Part shown: in pieces, positions 1 to 9,300 of the stretch
How positions within the stretch are numbered: position 1 is the first letter of the stretch
Layout of the letters: the number at the start of each line of letters is the position of its first letter
Origin: Cephalothrix spiralis
Lineage: Eukaryota; Nemertea; Palaeonemertea; Archinemertea; Cephalotrichidae
Direction of reading: 5' to 3'
DNA: 11,415 nucleotides
Assembly (NCBI GenBank): GCA_032353305.1
Contig: JAUCNG010374372.1
Location: 1 to 11,415 of the forward strand
Notes under the pieces: model-generated
Told to the model about the DNA's origin: nothing
The model's database searches: none
The model's input: the letters and a program-made list of their open reading frames with translations, nothing else
Translations under genes and position numbers: made by a program

Positions 1-140
1 TGATACAAAGAGAAGGTGTTATAGCAAACATATATACACAAGAGCTCTCGCCATCACTCACTCTTCTCATTCTCACATTTCGAAAATATAAACTTGAACC
101 TAGAATTTCACAAACTTTCCGAAAATATTATGGTTTATGG

Positions 141-167
141 CCCGCGAACTTCCGAGATTTTCGCGGG
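141..167. repeat. CCCGCGAA/TTCGCGGG inverted repeat
   Basis: Perfect 8-base arms flank an 11-base spacer (149-159) in an otherwise AT-rich intron. The GC-rich arms stand out from the surroundings. It may be the remnant of a dispersed inverted-repeat element; no target-site duplication is seen. Confidence 0.55.
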
Positions 168-240
168 GGTCGAAAACTGGGGACGGGAGGTTCATCACCA
201 AAAGTTCCATAAACATGTGTATAATAAAAGTGTTACTTAC

Positions 241-365
241 CTTAATGTGGCTTGCCGTAGAACAGTTACAAATCGTGGATATGGATTTGGAGCAAGGTGC
301 CGATGAGTGGCAATATCAGTGATAAATTGGGACCAAACTTCATCAAGGTGAATATCTAACATGTA
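241..365 (-). CDS. Internal exon 7 of the - strand gene, last in the window
   Basis: 125 bases. Acceptor ctctttttgcag|TAC, donor TTAAG|GTAAGT. It encodes 41 codons, YMLDIHLDEVWSQFITDIAT followed by HRHLAPNPYPRFVTVLRQAT and L, in phase 0 from exon 6. It ends with two bases (AG) of a split codon. The next exon must lie left of the window. Short + strand open frames over this exon are shadows. Confidence 0.85.
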
Positions 366-3300
366 CTGCAAAAAGAGTATAGTTTATTTTAAACACGAGC
401 TTAGTTCTATCAGAAAAACTACCTTTAAACCTCCATCGTTTTAGTGATGCACGTTCAATCGTTCATGCATGTACACGTACAGTTGGATATCGTTAAATCA
501 AACAAGGAACCTCCAATTTTCAGTTCCTGACTATTTTTTTAACGTTTAACGTACATGTAGAACTCACTACTGTTTAAATATCTTCTAAATGAACGTCCAT
601 TGGATTGGATTGCAACAATTTCAAAGAACGTCCAATATTTAGTAAACAATGGGACTGTTTTGAATCAACTAGTCAAGACAAAGATGAAAAATACAGTAAA
701 TACAATGTGGGTTGGCTACAAGTTATTCTCCATGATTTATAAATAATTCCGCTTATACCTAATGTTCAGAAATGCGCGTGTCACTAGACAATATAATCGT
801 ATAATTTCTTACTTATCACTGATAAAGGAAAGCATCATGCATTTATGGGGTGGTATTGCTGGTAAGTTTGTTATGGGACTCTCCTCTAACCGTATTTGAT
901 AAAATCAAATTAAGTTAATTGGAGTTTATTTGAAAAAAAATTGTTGGCCTATTATGTCACACGGTGCCCAAAGGTCATATCGGTATTAAGATAGGCCTTG
1001 TTCATGAGACATGCCTTGTTTATAAAACAGACCTTGTTTATGAAACGCTACAGTTATATTTTTATTAGCAGTTTAGTTTATTTAGTTTACCTTCATTAAT
1101 ACAAACTCTTTCTTAATTGCGGTTGGACCATTACTTGAATCCAATGCTTTTTGAACGTCAACAACTGAAAAAAACAAAATTATAATGTAATATTTTGATT
1201 CGCTTGCACAAACATGCATCAAATAGCGCTAATCTATATAAGATACCACGTCAGTCCTCTAAGCATAGATATCATAGATTAAATATAACCAGATGGTGCA
1301 ACTAGTACTCATTTTATATCTAAAGGGGTTGCCACCTAAATTTTCTCCACTCGAAGATTCTTTGCGAAAATCAAAATCTCCTATCCTCAATAATATTTTT
1401 TCCAGACTCTAATCAAAATTTGACGTTTTGATCCAAGAATGTTTCCCTGACTTTTCCTGATTTCCCTGTTTTCCAGGTTAGTGGTCACCCTGATAGATGA
1501 TAGAGCAACTCTAATGACTTAACAAGCAGTGGCCAACGTAGAGTATAGACACTGAAAGACCTCACATTTGACAGTAATGAAGAAGAAAAATAACAGCTAA
1601 CTTCATTGCGAATGCACCAAATATTCTACAGATATGGTTTGCATTAATTTTACCTATATCATTATTTGTATCTTTACAATAGAACATGACATGATTTTTT
1701 ATCACCTTAATTAAAATCATCAAATTAAATAAAAGTGACAATATTTTTGTACTGAACATCGGTCTACATATGTTAAACCTGTAATTGGCTGTCTAGTTCG
1801 TGGGAGGAGATGGTTATCGAATATCCACTCTCCGGGTTTAACCATATAATAAAAAAATACCTATCATGTAACTCTTTTTATGGAACTACTCTCAGCCTAT
1901 CTGAACGGGTCACCCATTCAAAGGTACATGTAGACGCTTGGGGCGTTATTTCTTACCAATAATCAATACATGATATTTTGATTCAAAGTAAAAATAAATG
2001 TTGAGTATAATCGGTCTTCAGAAGAATATCTAATATAGACTTATCCATGGTTGATTGCCTTTTTCTGTTATACATTCCCTACTTCAATTAAATGTGAAAA
2101 AAACATTGATTATTGTGGATGATTTATTTTATCTATGAATTATTACTGTCAACTCTTATTGTATTGGAAATTCTTGTATGGTTTACGCTTATATAAGTGT
2201 TATATTATAGATAAATGTAATAACAAGAGTACATGTATATACTCTTGGTATTAAATCAACTGTTAAAGGATAATAATTAAATTAGTTTGTAGACTAATAT
2301 AGTGGATTTGGACAGTCCTGTCCTTTCAACTATTTCTTATTTAAAATGGAATCTGGTGTAAAAGCAGAGACTGAAAAGGCGTCGCAATCATTAGAAGAAA
2401 TCGCATTAGGTGCGATCACGATGCTCTGCCGTATGAAAGAAAATAAACAGATCTTTTGGTGTAATTATGCAGCAATTAATGGATATTTCAATATAGTAAA
2501 ATTCATCATGAGTAAAAAAGAGGATGTTAACATAACTGATGGAGATGGTTGGACGTTATTACATCATGCCTCTATTAGAGGCGATTTACTTAGCATTAGG
2601 TTTTTATGTGACAATGAGGCAGACGTTAACCATAGTGATAAGATTGGTCGGACACCATTGTTTTATGCTTCACAAAATGGTCACTTGGATTGTGTTGAAC
2701 TTCTTTGTCAAATGAAAGCTGATGTTAATCATAGTGATAAGAAAGGTCTGACATCATTGTTTTGTGCTTCCAAAAACGGGCACTTGGAATGTGTTAAACT
2801 TCTTTGTAAAATGAAAGCTACTGTTAACCATTGTGATAGGGATGGTCGGACACCATTATTTTATGCTTCAGAAGATGGTCACTTAGATTGCGTTGAAATT
2901 CTTTGCCAAACAAAAGCTGATGTTAATCATAGTGATAATAACGGTGCGACAGCATTGTTTCATGCTTCACAAAATTGTCATCTTGATTGTGTTAAACTTC
3001 TTTGCATAATGAAAGCTGATGTTAATCATAGCGATAAGAATAGTCAGACAGCATTGTTTTGTGCTTCACAAAATTGTCATCTTGATTGTGTTAAACTTCT
3101 TTGTAAGTTGAAAGCTGATGTTAATCATAGTGATAAGATTGGTTGGACACCATTGTTTTATGCTTCTCTAAACGGGCACTTGGATTGTGTTAAACATTTA
3201 TGCGTATTGAAAGCTAATGTTAATCATAGTGATAAGGATAATCGGACATCATTGTTTTGTGCTTCACAAAATGGTCACTTGGATTGTGTTAAACTTCTTT

Positions 3301-6300
3301 GTCAAATGAAAGCTGATGTTGATCATAGTAGCAAGACTGGTTGGACACCATTGTTTATGGCTACAAATAAAGGTCATTTGGATTGTGTTAAACTACTTTG
3401 CCGAATGAAAGCTGATGTTAATCATGTTTGTAAGGACAGGTGGACAGCATTGTTTTATGCTTCACAAAATGGTCACATTGGGTGTATTCAATATCTTATT
3501 CCAAAAGGCGTAGACGTTAATCAGGAAGGGAACACTGGTGCGACACCATTAACATTAGCTGCACAAAACGGGCACTTGGATTGTGTTAAACTTCTTTGTC
3601 AAATGAAAGCTGATGTTAATCAAAGTAATAAGGATGGTCGGACACCCTTGTTTTATGCTTCACAAAATGGTCACATTGGGTGTATTCAATATCTTATTGA
3701 AAAAGGCGTAGACGTTAATCAGGAAGGGAACAGTGGAGCGACACCATTAATATTAGCTGCACATAACGGGCACTTGGATTGTGTTGAACTTCTGTGTCAA
3801 ATGAGAGCTGATGTTAATCATAATGATAAGCATGGTCGGACACCATTGTTTTATGCTTCAGAAAACGGAAACTTGGATTGTGTTGAACATCTTTGTCAAA
3901 TGAAAGCTAATGTTAATTATAGAAATAAGGATGGTTTGACACCATCATCAATGGCTGCACAGAACGGGCACTTAGATTGTGTTGAACTCCTTTGTCGAAA
4001 GGGAGCGGATATTCTTTACAGAAACCAATCGGGTCCAATATTATTGGCTGTGTCAGCAATTGGTGGTCATTTAGAATGTGTCAGGTATATCATTGCCAAA
4101 GAGGCTCAATCAAGCTCAAATTCGACCCAGTTTTTAACTGAATCGATCTTTTTCATCCTCTATCCGTGTGCTCTTTCTGGATATGTTGAAGTCATGCTAG
4201 AAATTCTAATCTCAAGACATGGTATCGATATCAAAAGGACTGATTACGTTCAAGAGGCCTATGACACTTTTTCGATTGATAAAAAATGCAGATTTGAAAA
4301 TAATCTACTAATTAATATAAAAAACGTACAAACGTGCTGTGACATAATAAAAACATTAACAGGTTACATTCGAAATGATTTAAAAATTCACGTTACTATT
4401 TTACAAATTGTAAACCTTGTAAATAGTCGCATTCGTGATCTGATTTATCTTAAGAAGCGAAAAAAGGAAATATCTAAATTAATATCAGAACAAGATATTG
4501 CAAAAAATCGTGTTCAAGATTTGATATCAGGGATTATAATATCAACCGAGAATAACTCACTATTGGAATCATTAAATGTAGAAGAAAAACAATTAGGGCG
4601 TGGGGCATTTGGTATAGTAAAATTAGGCGTTGTATGTCTTGAAGATGGGAATACCCAACATGTTGCTGTAAAATGCATCGATATTCATAAGCATAAAAAT
4701 GGTCTATCTTTACTTGATCAAGAAACTGAATGCTTAAAGAAACTCGAAAATGACTATCTAGTTACATTTTATGGTCATAAGATAAAATATGATATGATAA
4801 TTGGAAAAACTTTGATTTATCTTGTTACTGAACTTTGCAAAGAAGACTTCAAAAGTTTTTACATTACCAACAATACACGTAATGACAGTAACCCAAGTTC
4901 AGCCATTCAATTTCCTAAAAGTTTGCATCAGTTTTGTTTTCATGCTGTTCATATCCTGAGTGGTTTGGAATATATCCATTCAGAGTCATATGTTCACAAA
5001 GATATCAAATTGTCCAATATCCTTCTAAGTTTTGATAACACTGCGAAGATCTGCGACTTTGGTTTAGCCGATCTTTTAGAAGGTGAAGCAGAAGAGACTC
5101 AAAGATTCAAAGGAACTGAGATCTATTCAGCTCCCGAGGTGCTGAATGTTCCGAGAAGGTATTCATCAGCCTCTGATATGTTTTCAATTGGTCTTTTGCT
5201 CACAGAAATGTATAAAGGCCTTGAATATTACAAGGCTAGGCCTTTCAATGAAGCTAGAAACAAAGACGAAAAGCTTGACATGTTGAAAGAAGGAATAAAA
5301 CCAGACATTAGTGAAATTAAACGTGAAATAGAACATACGGTAGCATCCATTGTTGATGGTTGTTTGGAATTTGAATTCAAGAAGCGTTTGTCCGCGAAAG
5401 AAGCCAGAGAGAAGTTTGAAAAGGTTATTGAAAAGCTTCAGTCGGAAAATCCTAGATTTAAGTCATCTTTTAAACAAACTTTTACAGCTCCTAGTGTTAG
5501 TGAAATAGTTCTGGAACTGCTTAGTAAAACTCCGTCTTCGGAAAGTTACGTTCAACCAACTAGTACACTGTTCAATTTTTCGTCATCATAATGTGCTTTA
5601 AAAATTAATGATGAATCATTCAACTTTGATGTAAATTGTACATAAACGTTATTTAATCTGTAATTTATATGCTTTATATTTAAAGCTTCATGTCTTCGGA
5701 CAACATTTAGACGTCACATAGGCAGGAGCCGAGTTATATTTAGGGATACAGTGCTAGGAGCAGACCATAGGGGCGAAATCTTTTAAAATTTTAACTCCTT
5801 AAAAAGCTTTATTAAAAACTCCTTATGGACTTGTGCTGTCCATAAATTATCATCGGAATTGCACTAATCTGCAGCCTGAAACCTATAGGTTACAAGCTAA
5901 ATATATATATAAACTTTATTTCATTTACTGTGGATTGTACTTACAGCATTGCTGATTGGCGTACTCTCCACGTGCGAAGTACAGTGCAGATAAAAATTAA
6001 AAGAGAGGGCCTCACATGATCGCATAATTATATACAAAACTATTATAAATAAATGAATACATTAATCTAAACGGTTTGAGTTGATAACATAATTCTCCAG
6101 AGCGTTATAAATTATTCCTTTTTCCGAATAAATAAAATTTACAACATATTGGTGTATACGGGTTGGTGATAAATTTCTATTGGGTATTACATTACTAATT
6201 TCAAGGGATGTAAGAAGGTCATTTCTTAAATTTACATAATTATTGCATTGGTAAAAGAAATGAGATGCGGTTTCCTATCTGGCACCACAAGAACAGTCAG

Positions 6301-9300
6301 GGGAGTCGATTAAATTTCGTTTGAAAAGATCACCATTTAAATATACATTATCAGTGTCGCGGGAGGTTTATAAGATTTAATTTGCAAGTCGTTTTCTGGC
6401 TTCCCGTTTCCTCTAAAACTCTTACCCACTAGCAATTTCGTCCGCTATACCCATTTTAACCTTCATATCAAATTTTATAAGATCCCGTACTTTAGCGGAT
6501 GTGTGATTGAATCTAATTATTTTTCTTCGGATCACTAAACGAAAACCCCTCGATCAAACATTCACTTTAGGCTAGCATATAGGTTATATTAACCTCAAAA
6601 GTCTTGTTAACATATTCGAATAAATATGAAAGAGCGATTAATTATTTTGCATGTATATAGTACTCGTTTGCGGCTCATAATATTGAATAAATTAACATTG
6701 TAATATTTTTATTTCAATCAATTATTGTTGATTGTCGAATCAATTGTAATATTGTAGATAGCAGGTTAATTTTGTAAAGGGCTATCCATATACTCAGAGT
6801 ACCCCTCCCCCTTAATTTTGATATAACCTTCAGCCAACCAATATGGACAAAATACCAATTTAAGAAAAATGTGTATTATAAAATCTAGTTCAGGAACTAA
6901 ATACTAAAATCTCAAAATGGAGGAAAAACTATGAAGGTCTCTAACTGAAGATGACGCTTTAACTGAGTATGTCGCTTTGGTTAGGACCAGACTGAGCATT
7001 TTGGGCGAATGAGGGCCGATTGACAAATGATTAATCTGATTGCACTATCTGGGTATACTTAATCTATGGTTTGGCTTTCCTCCTTCCGTGGCAGTATGCA
7101 GTTTATAAACGCCCGTACTGTATTAAAATGGACCACCAAAAAAATACAAACCTAGTCTATCTTGATAAATGATTTCTTCATGTTCCATTCCATGTTTGAA
7201 TTTCTGATTCCTTGGCATTTGATTGTAAGCAGTCTGGGCCTGAATTTCTCCTCTTGTGGTACCTTGCGAGGCTACAGCCCTGATTTCACGGACTGCAGTT
7301 TGGGGTCTTACGACAAGGTCAGGAAATTCATCCTCTTGTATTCGTTTGATATAGTCCTAAAATGAAAAAGGTATGAACAATATGTTTTGATTTTTGTAAA
7401 AGTACTACTACAAGTTCTTTAGTTGGCTTCAGTCCTCAGACCACAATTATATTTGGCATTCCTACCAAGTGAATTTGTGTCCCTCCTGGACGAATCTTCG
7501 GCTCTTACAAGGATCATGTTTCCTAGGGTTTTCTTGCAAATGACATCACACCTTTACTATGAAAAACTTTACCAAACAAAGCCAACTTTTCGAAAACAAA
7601 ATTTAACATTGCCAATCACGACATAACGAATAATCCTGGCTAACAGTCCCTTTTACACCCAGTCAAATAAAAACAGTGTCGCAAAAAATATTTTTGCCCG
7701 GATAACATTTCTACGACATTTCGAGGTTTGAGTCTATTCTTTTTCAATTTCCCATGACATTTTGGGTCAATTTGGGATATCCATGACATTTCCAGGTGTC
7801 CCACGCCGGCAAGCCATACACAAGGCAATATAAAATACCCTATTTTTTAAGATACGCTATTTAGATATTTTTACTTTATAATTTGTAAATATTTTTACAG
7901 GGGTCATGGTTAATAACTACTTACTAGGATTAATGTACATTCACTTAGAACATCTTCCACTAATTGCAAGAATATATAAGATATGTACAGATTAACCATA
8001 CGAAGCTGTAAAGCAGTCTGAAATATAAAAAAGATACAATGAGGATTTAGAGTAGCCAGATTATTTAAAACAAAATATATTCCCACAATATTATCATATC
8101 GGGTTGGCCTATGTGATTCAAGCATGAAGTTTCAAGAATGAGTGATCTCGACTTGATATAATGCATAAAGTAGACGAATTGTGAACTAATGTTCCATTTA
8201 AATACCATTAACAGTTTTTAAATCATGTTGAATTGTATAAAAAATTACATTTAAACTTTTGCATGCATTTTTTGCCCGCTATTTAAAAACCCATACTTTG
8301 ACAAATTGAAAAACTTTCAGCTTTCCTTTTAGTATGAAGATGACTTTGATGTAATCTCTCAGTGTGTAAACTTCGGCATCGTAATACAATCGTAAAATTA
8401 AATTAAAATATTAAAAATCTATTCTAATTTCATATCAGGCGCGTATACATGTACATTGTATTACTTTTTAGACGTCGCGATGGATTTGTTTCATGTCTTC
8501 ATAATTGATTAAAATGCAACGGAGTGTATCGACAACGTGTAAACAGTTTCAGGGTTTTGCAAGATCATGATACATATGAGGACAGCACATGACAAAATAC
8601 AGATCCATGTAGCTTTAATAAGTTGTGTAGCAATATGTATGTTAAAAACGTAACAACGCTTACCTCTTCATCGAGGATGACCAATCCAACACTGTTTTCT
8701 CTTTCCAAAATTTGTTGAAGTTTGTTATCAACTTGCTCTGATAATACCCTCATGTCATCGCTACGGTCATGTCTGTAAATATCAATAGCAACAGTTATCA
8801 GACAATTACCTAAATTTGTTAAAAAACAGGTTCAGTAACAGCCTTAACTGTTTCACCAAGCGTGGCATCGCCAATATTTGGTACCAAGTGCCACAGATTT
8901 TCCCTAAATTATATTTTTAATACGGCCCGAGTGCGATAAAAAAATACGATGCTATTAAATTTGATGATTTATTAGTTATATCTATAGGAAATGAATAGAT
9001 GCTTCATCTTAACGTTACGCAATGCGGAAATTTACCCCCCCCCCTCCATTTCCTATTGAACGACTTTGCAAATTTTGTTAATCAAACTTGATTTATTGAG
9101 TTTCTGAAAGGATTTCTTAACAATATATTTAAAAACTAATTTGCAGGAGTACTATTAATATTCTGTAAACAAAAATGGTGTTTACTTACAATTCAGAATG
9201 AAGAAGTTCATATAAATCTTTCTTGTAAGTCATAAACATCTGGTAGACAATGGCACTGTCATCGTCCTAAAAAGCAAGCATATATCTAGTAACCACGTAG

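Larger units (their letters stand above)
5901..6420 (-). mobile_element. 3' end of a decayed non-LTR retrotransposon (LINE)
   Basis: On the - strand this holds the last part of a reverse-transcriptase ORF, a stop codon, about 140 bases of 3' UTR, an AATAAA signal (5920-5915) and a short TA-rich tail ending near 5901. This is the layout of a 5'-truncated LINE insertion. The right boundary is uncertain, because coding similarity fades near 6360-6420. It is in the same orientation as the host - strand gene and lies about 310 bases beyond the stop of the ankyrin-kinase gene. No target-site duplication was identified. Confidence 0.75.
1165..7151 (-). other. Large intron between exons 5 and 6, containing the ankyrin-kinase gene
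   Basis: 5987 bases, GT-AG on the - strand. From left to right it holds a decayed repeat (about 1439-1492), AT-rich sequence with a spurious 65-codon - strand frame (1562-1759), the TATA-like box and leader, the + strand ankyrin-kinase gene, its 3' flank, the LINE remnant, and AT-rich sequence from 6535 to 7151 with small inverted and direct repeats (ATTGTAATATT at 6697 and 6743). The two candidate extra exons, if real, would split it into three introns with the ankyrin-kinase gene still in one of them. Confidence 0.7.

Noticed and set aside
94-322. Two overlapping + strand open frames of 61-70 codons
   Set aside because: They lie over - strand exon 7 and a hairpin repeat, show no motif, and are explained as shadows of the exon on the other strand.
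1562-1759. 65-codon - strand frame, possible exon (acceptor ctgtag, donor AT|GTGAGG) near 1630-1566
   Set aside because: The exon reading enters in phase 2 and leaves in phase 2, so it does not connect to exon 6; AT-rich and without a motif.
2548-4129. CRISPR-like array because of regular 99-base repeats
   Set aside because: The period is an in-frame ankyrin codon repeat within one long ORF, with no spacers.
4900-5591. RNase L-like KEN ribonuclease after the kinase domain
   Set aside because: Only about 50 residues follow the kinase domain and they are Ser/Thr-rich; there is no room for a KEN fold.
5949-6009. - strand exon candidate with donor GCT|GTAAGT near 5948
   Set aside because: It lies in the LINE 3' UTR, has no pyrimidine tract at the acceptor and ends in the wrong phase for exon 6.
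7423-8125. Small open frames on both strands as genes
   Set aside because: 62-71 codons, no motifs, no splice context that fits the neighbouring exons; length expected by chance in this composition.
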